From assembly GCA_035388825.1 (NCBI GenBank), contig DAOOQQ010000020.1, forward strand, positions 1-64,000: 64,000 bases of DNA, written 5' to 3'. The notes beneath the pieces are model-generated. The model made no database searches, was not told the DNA's origin, and was given only the letters and a program-made list of their open reading frames with translations. Positions 44,403-54,100 of this stretch are shown piece by piece. The stretch comes from MWAR01 sp035388825. GTDB taxonomy: Bacteria; Muiribacteriota; Ozemobacteria; Ozemobacterales; Ozemobacteraceae. Numbering within the stretch: position 1 is the first letter of the stretch; each line of letters begins with the position of its first letter. A program made the translations under genes and the position numbers.

Positions 44403-44622
44403 AGAACTCCGCGTCGAATTCTGTGCTTCAGTGTCTGGGAGGTGTGTTTCAGAACGAGAAACGAATCCACAGATGACACAGATGTCGCAGATGAACGGCA
44501 TGACAAGAGAAAGAGTCTTCTTTCAGATCAGGAAAATCCTTCTTTCGTTCTCGTCGGGTGGCCCTAGGCTTTCGTTCCCTTCGTTTTCATCTGCGGATGC
44601 GGTCCTGAAGCCAAGATTTGTT

Positions 44623-45642
44623 TCAACGAGGGGTCTCTCTGGTGGCGGCGAGGGTGGGGCGGCGGGCATCGATCTTTTCCTTGAGGTGGGCGACGCGCCG
44701 GAGGCCGTCGACGATCCGGCTGCGCAGGCCTGTCGCATCCCGCAACCGTGCCGGGTCCGTCAGAAGCGCCGCTTCGAGATGCTTCCGGGAGAAGCGCAGC
44801 TTGTCCGTCGTCGAGCCCAGGATCTCGCCGATCTGATCGAACGCATCCAGGGTCTCCGTGACCCGTTCGGGGGGCACCTCGAGCGTGGTCAGATCCTGCA
44901 CCGTGACTTCGAGCTTTTCGAGCAGATTCTCGATCTCGTTCATTCCGTCGAGCGCCTCGGTCAGATTGAACTCACCCTGCGGTGCGATCTGGTCATCGGG
45001 AACGAATGCCCGGAGCCGCTCGATGCGCCGCGCATCCGAAGCGCCTTCCTCATCGGTGTTTCCGGCGCTCTCTGCATCCGAGCTGTCCCGGAACCGGAAC
45101 TCGACGGGGAACCGGCGTTCGAGCGGGGCCGGTTCGGATGCCGCCGCTGAGACGGCCGTGCCGGATTCGGCACTGAGCCAGCCGGGGGGGGCGGCGGGCA
45201 GGGTGACGTCGTTCTGCAGGAGGTCGAGCAGCTCTTCCAGTTCGCTCTCGGATACCAGGCGATCGGGGGAGAAGCGTCGTTTCGCCGTCGGCTCGAACCA
45301 GCCGCCGATCAGCGCCGCTGCCGAGCCGAGCGGGGTGTCCGGCTGGAGATCGGTGAACTCTCCCGGATGGCGTTCTTCCGGAGTGATGGAGGATTCGACG
45401 AGGGCCGCCAGAATGACCAGAGCCGTGCCGCGCGTCGCGGGCCAGTCGGGGTGGATCCGTTTGTCCGGAAACGGCGCGAGGAGGCCGGAACGCAGGACCG
45501 CGGCCTCGTCGGGCGAGCGGTTCCAGAAGGCTTTGCAGGCCCGTTCCAGAAGATCGTAGCGCGAGATGGGGGCTGCGTCGGCCTGGAGGGCGGACGCGAG
45601 GAAGGCGAAGAAAAAGATGCCGATCAGGACTAAACGTTTCAC
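44623..45642 (-). CDS. Exported protein of unknown function with C-terminal coiled coil
   Basis: The 339-aa protein starts at a GTG and has a signal peptide (about 1-23, ADA cleavage). The N-terminal half resembles a small helical domain (RYDLLERACKAFWNRSPDEA). The C-terminal half (about 225-335) is strongly coiled-coil (MNEIENLLEKLEVTVQDLTT). No family is recognised. It is divergent from the small gene at 45697 with a 54-bp gap. Confidence 0.7.
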   Translation of the reverse strand: MKRLVLIGIFFFAFLASALQADAAPISRYDLLERACKAFWNRSPDEAAVLRSGLLAPFPDKRIHPDWPATRGTALVILAALVESSITPEERHPGEFTDLQPDTPLGSAAALIGGWFEPTAKRRFSPDRLVSESELEELLDLLQNDVTLPAAPPGWLSAESGTAVSAAASEPAPLERRFPVEFRFRDSSDAESAGNTDEEGASDARRIERLRAFVPDDQIAPQGEFNLTEALDGMNEIENLLEKLEVTVQDLTTLEVPPERVTETLDAFDQIGEILGSTTDKLRFSRKHLEAALLTDPARLRDATGLRSRIVDGLRRVAHLKEKIDARRPTLAATRETPR

Positions 45643-45696
45643 GGAACACCGCCGATAAGTGAGATGCCCTTCACTATACTTCGAAGGAGTTCGAGC

Positions 45697-45936
45697 ATGT
45701 CGGACATTCGCGAACGATCGCTGCCGACCTTTGTGCCACCCGACGACGAGGATTTCGTCATGAACCAGATTCAGAGATACTCATCGCTCACCGAACGGAA
45801 TCTGGACATGATCGAGAGTCTCATCAAGAAGGGATACGCCATGAATTCGCCCGAGGTCAAGAAGCTCCAGCAGAAACTGCACGACCTCGAAGTGAAGAGC
45901 AACTTCTGGCGGACCCGCATGATGCGGTATCTCTGA
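45697..45936 (+). CDS. Small helical protein of unknown function
   Basis: The 79-aa protein starts after GAAGGAG. It is rich in charged residues and predicted helical (RNLDMIESLIKKGYAMNSPE, then VKKLQQKLHDLEVKSNFW). Codon third positions are GC-rich like those of neighbours, which supports it as real. Its last 156 bp are antisense to the 3' end of the M48 gene. TATACTTCGAA, a promoter-like motif, lies 17 bp upstream. Confidence 0.65.
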   Translation: MSDIRERSLPTFVPPDDEDFVMNQIQRYSSLTERNLDMIESLIKKGYAMNSPEVKKLQQKLHDLEVKSNFWRTRMMRYL

Positions 45937-47454
45937 CGGCACATCCGCGGCCGGCGGGATGCCGTCGGCCCGCCACGCGAGGGCGGCCAGGCGCAGGACG
46001 AGAGACCAGTCTCGATCCGCCAGCGCCAGGGCCGCCCTTCGCGCAATTGCCTCGGGATGCGCTTTCAGGTCAGGGGAAAGGGCGTTCCAGGCCGAGGCCG
46101 CTTCGGCGCGTCTGCCGTTTTCGACCGCATCCGCCAGTCCGGCCAGGGACCGGACCGACTGCATGCCCGGCCAGGCCGCGAGACAGGCGGTGAGGCCGAT
46201 CACTCCCAGGATAACCCGGATCCGCCGCTCCGTCGCGAGAAGCCCGTTGCGCGTGCCCTGCCATGCGCGCGCTTCCGCGGCACGGTCGGCGAGGTCGGGA
46301 TGGGTCAGGGTCCACCGCGGCAGGCGGGAGGGAAGAGGCGCGAGAAACTCCTGAAGCCGCTCGAGCGTTCCGGCGAACTCGGTGCCTCCGACCAGCGAGG
46401 CCGCGAACCGGTCGGCCTGGTGCTCACTGTGCCGGGTGAGAGCGGTGAAACACAGAACGAAAACGGCGAGGAAACCGCCCAGATCGATCACCGAGTTGAG
46501 GGTCTCTGCCCGGATCGCATACCAGGGCAGGTGCAGGAACAGCTGCAGCTTCACCAGGAGCGAAAGAAAGACCAGATCGAGCGAGAAGATCATGTAGCTC
46601 CAGACGTGGCCCAGCCGGAGATGACCGAGTTCGTGCGCCACGACGGCCAGGAGCTGACGCTCCGTGAAGATCTCTATGAGATAGCGTGTCATATACACGA
46701 ATCGATATCTCCTCGAGAGCCCCGCCACGGCGGCATTCGGAATCGGCTCGCGAAACGTGTCCCACAGCCGCACGCCGGCAATCGGGGTTTCGGCCCGCGC
46801 CGCGAGGGAGACGATTTCGTCGCGCAGGTGGCCCTGGTCCATCGGGACGGCCCGCCAGGCCCAGTTGAACAGGCGCGGCGAGAAGAGATACAGGCCGACG
46901 AAAAAGACCGGGGCCATGATGAAGTTTTCCAGATCGCTCAGGCCGGGCAGGCGCACCGTTCCGAGCCACGAATCCTCGACCAGCATCCAGAGGAGCATGG
47001 GCGGGAAGAACAGGATCGGCATCGTCATGCGGGCCCGGAAAAACTCCTCGGGCGTCTGGTCGGGATCGAAAATCGGGCTCCAGGCCGCCCGGAACGGCAG
47101 TCGGGTCGTCCAGATGAGAAGGGTGTAGAGGCCGACCGAGAGCAGCATCGGCCAGGCCTGCGGAAGAGCCCGGAACAGCGGGGGGCAGAGCCAGGAGGCG
47201 GGCGCCGAGACGGCATGCAGGAACACGATCCAGCCGGTTATGATCCACCCGAACCGGCCCTGCGCCTCGTGAAAACTCGGGAGCCGGCCAGCCCGGCGGC
47301 GCCGGTCGAGCAGTTCGGGAATCACCACCGTGACGGCCGCCCAGGTCACGAACAGCCAGGCGAGTCCGGCCGTGACCGGGAACAGGGCGATCGTGCCGGC
47401 CAGTTCGGATGTCCCGAAGGCAAGCAGGATGAGGGGAAGAAAGGTCGAAATCAG
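45781..47454 (-). CDS. M48-family membrane metallopeptidase, probable CTG start
   Basis: The protein (557 aa from CTG 47454) has N-terminal transmembrane helices, a zinc site HELGH (about residue 274) and the downstream SEHQAD glutamate motif, as in HtpX/Ste24-type peptidases that cut membrane or misfolded proteins. The first ATG/GTG/TTG candidate, GTG 47349, would cut through the first hydrophobic region. The frame stays open and hydrophobic up to the previous stop, where CTG overlaps it as CTGA. A CTG (or ATT) start is therefore inferred. The last about 50 residues are antisense to the gene at 45697. An AT-rich patch is at 46681-46712. Confidence 0.8.
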   Translation of the reverse strand: MISTFLPLILLAFGTSELAGTIALFPVTAGLAWLFVTWAAVTVVIPELLDRRRRAGRLPSFHEAQGRFGWIITGWIVFLHAVSAPASWLCPPLFRALPQAWPMLLSVGLYTLLIWTTRLPFRAAWSPIFDPDQTPEEFFRARMTMPILFFPPMLLWMLVEDSWLGTVRLPGLSDLENFIMAPVFFVGLYLFSPRLFNWAWRAVPMDQGHLRDEIVSLAARAETPIAGVRLWDTFREPIPNAAVAGLSRRYRFVYMTRYLIEIFTERQLLAVVAHELGHLRLGHVWSYMIFSLDLVFLSLLVKLQLFLHLPWYAIRAETLNSVIDLGGFLAVFVLCFTALTRHSEHQADRFAASLVGGTEFAGTLERLQEFLAPLPSRLPRWTLTHPDLADRAAEARAWQGTRNGLLATERRIRVILGVIGLTACLAAWPGMQSVRSLAGLADAVENGRRAEAASAWNALSPDLKAHPEAIARRAALALADRDWSLVLRLAALAWRADGIPPAADVPSEIPHHAGPPEVALHFEVVQFLLELLDLGRIHGVSLLDETLDHVQIPFGER

Positions 47455-48710
47455 GTTTTGCGTTCTTTCTTCTTGGCGGCGGGGAAGAGGATGTTGTTCA
47501 GGATCAGCCGGTAGCCCGGGCTGTTCTTGTGCAGGTCGAGCTTGGTCGGCCCCTCGCCCACGACATGGCTCACGTCGGCCGGGTCATGACCGCCGAAAAA
47601 GCAGAACGTCCCTTTTCCTATATCGCCACGAATATATTTCACCGACAATCCGTCGTTGTTGTCGGCCATCACGGTGACCGACGGCTTGAGCAGGCTTTTC
47701 CGGAAGCCCGTGGTCTGGCCGAAAAAGCCGTCGACGACGTTCCGGTGATCCTGCGTCAGCATCGCCGGGATCGGATCGACCTTGGCCGAGAACTCGAACA
47801 GCCGGAACGTGCCCGCGTCGCCCATGTAATTGTTCGAGACGTCGATGTCGGAAAATTCGTATACCATCGGGTCGGGAATCAGCTTGAAGTTCTGGAACGC
47901 GAACGTCTGGCTGAAATCGAGCTTCGAGGCATACAGCGGATCGACCGGGTCACCGTCGATCTCGGTCGAAACGATGTCGGTGCCGTTGGCTGCCAGGGCG
48001 ATATCGAGCGAGTCGACGGCCGAGCACATGGCGAACAGGAAGCCGCCGTCGAGAACGAATTTGCGGATGCCCCGAGCCACGGCCAGTTTGAGCTGGGTGA
48101 CCTTCGCGAAGCCGAGCTTCTGCGCGTCGAGCTGGGCCCGGGTGACCTGTTTACGATACCAGTCGGCGAATCGGAACGAGCCGTAGAACTTGCCGAACTG
48201 GCCGGTGAAATCCTCGTGATGGAGGTGAACCCAGTCGAACCGCGCGATCGTGCCGTCGAGCACCTCCTTGTCGTAGAACTTCTCGAAGGGGATCTGCGCA
48301 TACTCAAGCACCAGCGTCACGGCGTCGTCCCACGGCTCGGAGTAGTCGGGCGAGTAGACGGCGACCTTCGGGGCTTTTTCGAGCAGCACCCGCTCCATGT
48401 TCTCGTCCTCGATCTTCGCGAGGATCTGCATCGCTTCGTCGTCGCCGATCTGGAATGCCCGGACGCCCATTTCGCGGGCGCGGTTGCGAACGAGTTCGAC
48501 GTCATCCATCAGGAACGAACCGCACCGGTAGTTGAGCAGCCATTCGATGTCGATCCCGGCCCGGTCGAGAGCGAAATACGCAACCCCGTAGGCCCGCAGA
48601 TGATCCGTCTGGTCGTCATCCATCGGTATCAGCAGCTTTGCGGCGGAGACGGGGACGGGGACGGCAATCCGGAGAACCAAGAATAATATCAATAAATATT
48701 TATATTTCAT
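47451..48710 (-). CDS. Secreted protein of the family often named 'asparagine synthetase B'
   Basis: The 419-aa protein has a signal peptide (about 1-23, VSA). The pattern KLLIPMDDDQTDHLRAYGVA, then EKAPKVAVYSP, WVHLHHEDFTGQFGKFY and GGFLFAMCSAVDSLDIALAA matches a family in Bacteroidota and others that databases label asparagine synthetase B, although no AsnB catalytic domain is visible. The core looks like a ThuA/glutamine-amidotransferase fold. The function is unknown. AT-rich patches cover its start (48680-48710) and the conserved VKYIRGDIGKG (47613-47643). Confidence 0.75.
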   Translation of the reverse strand: MKYKYLLILFLVLRIAVPVPVSAAKLLIPMDDDQTDHLRAYGVAYFALDRAGIDIEWLLNYRCGSFLMDDVELVRNRAREMGVRAFQIGDDEAMQILAKIEDENMERVLLEKAPKVAVYSPDYSEPWDDAVTLVLEYAQIPFEKFYDKEVLDGTIARFDWVHLHHEDFTGQFGKFYGSFRFADWYRKQVTRAQLDAQKLGFAKVTQLKLAVARGIRKFVLDGGFLFAMCSAVDSLDIALAANGTDIVSTEIDGDPVDPLYASKLDFSQTFAFQNFKLIPDPMVYEFSDIDVSNNYMGDAGTFRLFEFSAKVDPIPAMLTQDHRNVVDGFFGQTTGFRKSLLKPSVTVMADNNDGLSVKYIRGDIGKGTFCFFGGHDPADVSHVVGEGPTKLDLHKNSPGYRLILNNILFPAAKKKERKT

Positions 48711-48719
48711 CTGCCTGTC

Positions 48720-51182
48720 TCATCGTTTCTGGCGGAGAAGTTCGGCGAGGGCGACCCGGGCCCGCCGGCTGCGCAGATCGCCGGGGAACCGGTCGGCGAA
48801 GGATTTGAGCAGTTCGACCTCGGAAGCCGCCGGGGCGTTCGTTCTCCTCAGCAGCCGCCACTGGAGCATCATCAGATCGGGAATCGCGCCGTGCGCGGGG
48901 TGACGTGACGCGAAGCTCTCGATCTGCTGCGCGAGCCGCGTCGGATCGGCCGTCGTCTCGGCATACAGAAGGGCGGCGGCCGACGCGTCGAGGGCCAGGG
49001 CGGTTCCGGATGCCGTCGTGGCGAGGTTCTCGAGTGCCGAGACGGCGGCGGAAAGGCTGCCGATCATGGCGAGCCGTTCGGCTTCGAGAGCGGTTTTCAG
49101 GTGGTCCAGGCTGCCGGACGAGCCCATCGTCAACTGCAGGGCGAGCCGCAGCCCGTCGTCCATCCAGAGAGACTCGGGATACTCCTCCGTGATCTTCTTC
49201 AGCGCCTCCAGCGCGGCTTCATACTCTCCGACGTGTGCCTTCAGCCAGGCCGTTTCGAACAGCAGGCGCGCCCGGCTTTCGATCCCGTCGAACAGGGGGG
49301 CGTCAGGTTCGAGTGCCAGACCCCGCAGATCCAGAATCCCGTTGTCATCCTGGGCGACGATGACCTGCTCTTCGGGATTCGACTCCTGGGGAAGCCTCTG
49401 CCGTGGCGCGCCGGTCGCGAAAGCGCTTGCCGAGGCGAGATAGACTTCGGCTGCCGCTGTTTCCCCGCGACAGACGGAAAGCCGCATCATCAACAGGGCG
49501 GCGTCGAACGCCGCCTCCGGAGCGACCGTGGGCAGCGGCGGCTGCAGAGCCTGGGAGAAGAGGGCCGCGGCTGCTTCGGGCGCATGGAGTCGTTCCAGCA
49601 TCGTGCGGCCCAGGGCGACCAGCAGGACGGCGCGAAGCTTCGCATCGGCGGGCGGATCGATGGCGACGGTCGCCGACGCCGCGGCCACAGCCGCCGTCAG
49701 CTCCTTCGGATCGGCATCGGTCCGGTCCAGCAGGAGGTGACACAGTTTCAGGGCCAGTTCCCGGCGCGCGTACCGCCCGATCAGGTCGATGCAGAGGGCG
49801 TGGGCGAACGGGCCGGGCGCCCCGGCGAGACTTTGCCGGATCCGCTCGTACAGGAGCTCCTCGAACGACGGATCCGATTCGGCGAGGGCCGCGATCGCGG
49901 GAAGATCCGCGATCTTCTCCTCCCGCATCATCACCTCGAGGAGCGCTTTCTTGAGCGAAAGGGCGCCGGATGCCGCCAGGGCGCGCCGGAGGCGGTCCCG
50001 GAGATCGAACTTTTCGGACTGGTTATTATATAACTTATCAAATATATCTGTTTTGTAGAGGCCGTTCGCCATCGCGATCAGATACTCCTCGAGGGCCTCC
50101 TCGTGGCGCTCCATCGCTTCGAGAACCCCGGCCCGCTCCTCGGCGAACTGGGTCGGGTTGCCGAGCGTCTGGCGCGCCTGGGCGAACGCCTCGAGAGCCT
50201 CGGCATACATCTTGTGCTCGATCAGCACTTCGGTGAACAACTGGTACCCGTCGGGCCGCGGCACGGTCTGGGAGCCGAGATACCGGCGCCACTCGGCCAG
50301 CGCCTCGGCGGGCTTACCCATCAAAAACAGGCAGTGGCCGGCGGCTTTTGCCGTTTCCCACTCGTTGGGCAGCAGCTGGTCGAGCTGGCGCAGCGCCTGC
50401 AGCGAGGCGGCCGGGTCGTTCCGCTCGAGCTCGAGCCGGGCCAGTTTGCGCAGCAGGTTGATGTCGGTGCTGGTTTCGGGCGACTCCCGCAGCAGCTTCG
50501 CCGCCTCGTCCGTCTTCTTCAGCGCCATCAGACAGTCGGATACGAACTCGAGATAATCCGCCGCCCGGTACCGCGCGCTTCGCTGCTGGATTCCCGACAT
50601 CAGACGTTCGACCGTGCCGGTTTTCGTCGCGAGCATCAGCAGATCCGAAAAGACATCCCGCCGCGCCGTGCGCTCCAGGAGCCCTTCCAGAAGCAACTGC
50701 GCCTCGTCCGACCGGCCGGCCTGCAGGTAGAACTTCGCGAGGCTCCGCCCAAGATCGACGTCGGTCGGGTTCGCCTGCCACCGCTTTTCCAGAAGGTCGA
50801 TCCCGAGTTTGAACCGCTGCAGGCTGAACAACAGATCGACCAGCGTCTCCAATGCCGTGGCGGTGTCCCCGTCACCGGCCGGCCCGTCGGCGACGGCCGT
50901 CAGCAGCTCGATCGCCCGCTCGTGATCCCGCAAGTCGATGCAGATCCGGGCCAGCTCGATCCGTGCCCGCCGGGAGATCGGGTGCTGCGGCCACTCCTTC
51001 ACCAGCGTGTCCAGATGGTCCCGGGCGGCCTTGAGATGCCGCAGACTGTACTCGTTCATCGCCTCGTGATACAACAGCACGGCGTCGTTCGGGTTCTTCT
51101 GCGGCCCCGCCTCCGGCGCCTGGGCGAACAGGGGCGCCGCGAGCAGCGTCGCGAGAAGAAGGGCGCGGATGCCGTGGTTCAC
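48720..51182 (-). CDS. Exported TPR-repeat protein
   Basis: The 820-aa protein has a signal peptide (1-20, LFA). Repeated TPR helices run through most of its length, with patterns such as AVLLYHEAMNEYSLRHLKAA, EALAEWRRYLG and EYEAALEALKKITEEYPESL. It is a periplasmic scaffold. It overlaps the DUF4175 gene start-to-stop (ATGA) and lies 9 bp before the AsnB-like gene. An AT-rich patch (LYKTDIFDKLYNNQ) is at 50021-50056. Confidence 0.82.
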   Translation of the reverse strand: MNHGIRALLLATLLAAPLFAQAPEAGPQKNPNDAVLLYHEAMNEYSLRHLKAARDHLDTLVKEWPQHPISRRARIELARICIDLRDHERAIELLTAVADGPAGDGDTATALETLVDLLFSLQRFKLGIDLLEKRWQANPTDVDLGRSLAKFYLQAGRSDEAQLLLEGLLERTARRDVFSDLLMLATKTGTVERLMSGIQQRSARYRAADYLEFVSDCLMALKKTDEAAKLLRESPETSTDINLLRKLARLELERNDPAASLQALRQLDQLLPNEWETAKAAGHCLFLMGKPAEALAEWRRYLGSQTVPRPDGYQLFTEVLIEHKMYAEALEAFAQARQTLGNPTQFAEERAGVLEAMERHEEALEEYLIAMANGLYKTDIFDKLYNNQSEKFDLRDRLRRALAASGALSLKKALLEVMMREEKIADLPAIAALAESDPSFEELLYERIRQSLAGAPGPFAHALCIDLIGRYARRELALKLCHLLLDRTDADPKELTAAVAAASATVAIDPPADAKLRAVLLVALGRTMLERLHAPEAAAALFSQALQPPLPTVAPEAAFDAALLMMRLSVCRGETAAAEVYLASASAFATGAPRQRLPQESNPEEQVIVAQDDNGILDLRGLALEPDAPLFDGIESRARLLFETAWLKAHVGEYEAALEALKKITEEYPESLWMDDGLRLALQLTMGSSGSLDHLKTALEAERLAMIGSLSAAVSALENLATTASGTALALDASAAALLYAETTADPTRLAQQIESFASRHPAHGAIPDLMMLQWRLLRRTNAPAASEVELLKSFADRFPGDLRSRRARVALAELLRQKR

Positions 51183-54100
51183 AGGTTCTCTCCCGACAGG
51201 CTGAGGGATTTATAATATTCTCGAAGCAATAATTCGTAGTTCTTCGGGTACTCCTCGCGGCTTTCCCCGAGGAAGTCGCGGGCCAGGTCGCGCGTGTCGG
51301 TCCCGATCTCGGGAAGCGGCTTGTCCGGCGCCGTCTGCACGATCTCGCGGGCCTTCGTCGCCTTCCGTTCCTCGCTCTCCTCCTCGCGGTTCTTGATCGA
51401 CTTCTGGGCCTTGAGCATCCGGTCATACAGGGCTTTCTGCCGCTCCGACACCTCGCGGCGCAGCTGCGGATCGAGCGTCTTCGTCTCGAGATCCTGCATC
51501 TCCTTCAGCACGTCATCGAGCCGGCCCAGCGTCTGCATCTGCTGTTTGCCCTCGCGCATCAGTTGTTCGAGCGACTCGCGGATCTTGCGCTGCTCCATCG
51601 CCATGCGGCGCAGATCCTCCATCATCCGCTGGTCCGCCGGCAGCCGCTGCTTCTGCATCATCTGCTGATACAGGCTGAGCTGGCGGCGTGTGAGGTCCTT
51701 GAACCGCTGCATGGCGCTGGCGGCGTTCTGATTGTTCTGCTGGTTCTGGCTCTGGTCCTGGGCGCGCATCAGCTCCATCGCGAGCAGGTTGAACCGCCGG
51801 ATGATCTCGCGCTGGTCGTTGCGGGCCCGGCCGATCTGCCGGTCCTCGAGGTTCTTCACGATCTCCACGAACAGGTTCTGCACGCCCTGGAGCGGCTGCA
51901 TCACGCCCGGATCGACCGTGAAACTCGACCGGATCAGCGTTTCGAGGGCGCCCTCGAGATCCGTCGCCTGCTGCCGGACGAGAAGCTGCAGCACCGACGT
52001 CTCGTCGATGATCCCCTCGATCGCGGGCTTCTGACCGCGCATGAACTGGCCCGGCAGCCCGTTGAGCTGCAGCAGCAGGCTCTCCTGGTCGCGCGAGACG
52101 TTCAGAGCCCGCCGGATGAACCGGGAAAGGTCGAGCTGCTTCTGCTCGCCTCCCGAACAGGTGGTGCAGATCTTCTGCCCGTCCTTCGCGAGCGACTCGA
52201 GGAACTTCAGCATCTTCTGCTGGTGCTCACGGGCTGCGGAGGGGTTCTTCTGCTCGAGGCTCTTCTTGATCTCCTCGGCGGTCTTGTTGAAATCCTCCTG
52301 CTTCATCTTGTCGCGCAGGTTCTTCACGTCCTCGGCCGCCGGATTCTCGGGTTCGCCCGGCTGGGGCTTCTTCGCGGCGATCTCCTCGGCCTGCTTCCGG
52401 AGCTGTTCCAGCTCCTGCCGCAGCTTTTCCTGCTGGGCCGCCAGATCGTTCAGCTTCGACTCCTCTTCGGGGGAAAGCGCCCCCTGCTTCTGCTTCTCCT
52501 CGAGAGCCGCCGTCTCCGACGCCATCCGCTGCTGACGCTTCAGGAGATCATCCACCGCCTGACCGAGCGCCTCGAGCTTCCGTTCATCCTTGAGCTGCTT
52601 CAGAAGCTCGATCGTCCGGTCGAGGTTCTTCAGATAGTTATCCATTTTGAACGCTTCCTCGAACTTCTCGAGGTCCTTCGGGTCCAGCTTCATGCTCGTG
52701 AGCGATTCGCGAAGCTGCTTCATCAGCCGCTTCGATTCGTCGTCGAGCACGTCGTTGAGCAGTTCGTTCACCTTCTGCATCTTCTCGAGCGCATCGGGAG
52801 AGGAGAACGGATTCTCCTTCGACCGCTCCTGCATTTCCTGGAACTTGTTGATGATCTCTTCGGCCTGCTTCTGGCGCTGCTCGCCCTCCTGGATCGATTC
52901 ACGCAGCCGCCGCTCCGTCGCCTCGTCCATCCGGCCCTCGTGCTTGATCTGCTCGTAGGTCTGCTCGAGCGCCTGACGGCGCAGTTTCTGGGCCTCCATC
53001 AGCTCCTGGAGCTGGCTCGTCACATCCTCGTGGGCCTGCTCTCCGCCCTTGTACACGTCGTACATCGAGGGCATGTTCAGATGGTAGATCGGGGACGTGG
53101 CGATGTTCGGAACCGGCTTCACCGCATCCTCGGCCTTCACGTAATACGAAACCTTCGTGCCGGGCTCGATCGCCAGCGTGTCGAGCATCCACGGATACTC
53201 CACCTCGAACCGCTTCTTCGGAGAAAAGTCGGCTTTCAGGTTCAGCGGAATCCAGTCGCTGCGGTTTCCCACGGCATACCAGAGAACCGTCGTGACGACG
53301 CCGAAATCGTCCGTCGCTTCGACCTTCATGTCGAGCCGTTTCGACGTCGGAAACTCGATGTCTGCGGCCGGTTTGAGGATCGTGACGGTCGGCGAAGCGT
53401 CTTGCAAAGCGCGTATCCGGTATCGCACGGGGTTGTCGTTTGCCAGACCGAACTCGTTCGTGAGCAGGATCGACCACCGGGTGTCCGTCGCAACCGTCAG
53501 ACTGGCGATGAACGTGTCCCCCTGGGAAAGCTCCGCCGTCAACGAGCCGCCCGGCGCGAGGTCGAGAACGGCGTTTTTCAGCCGTTGGCTTGCCCGTCCC
53601 CGGATATCGATCCGGCTGCCGGCAATCACCGAGGCATCACCGACGCCCTCGGGAAGCGTTTCCGGCTGTGTCGCCAGGTAGTCGGGGTGGTGGAGGGTGA
53701 GGCGCAGCCCCGCAAGCTCCGGGCGCGGCATCACGGTGATCGAGAACCGGTCGGACTTCACCTGGCCGACATTCACCTGGTAATCGGTCGACTCCTGCAG
53801 CCCGGTCAGCGTGTAGACATACCGCGCATGGGACGCGGTTTCATCGGGATACATCTCGGTTGCGGTGCCCGACGGGGCTTTCGGCTTGAACAGCGCGAGA
53901 ACGGGGCCCAGTTCCGTCGGCTGGTTCGGAACGACCGAGATCTCGAGACTGTCGCCGCGGGCGATGATGCGGCTGCCCGGATACACGTTCAGCTCCAGGG
54001 ACGACCAGGAGGGCAGGGCCGTGAACGGATGGATCAGACGCAGCACCCCGCGCCGCACCTCGGCCGGCGAAAGAGCCGTCCAGACGATCAACAGCAAGGT

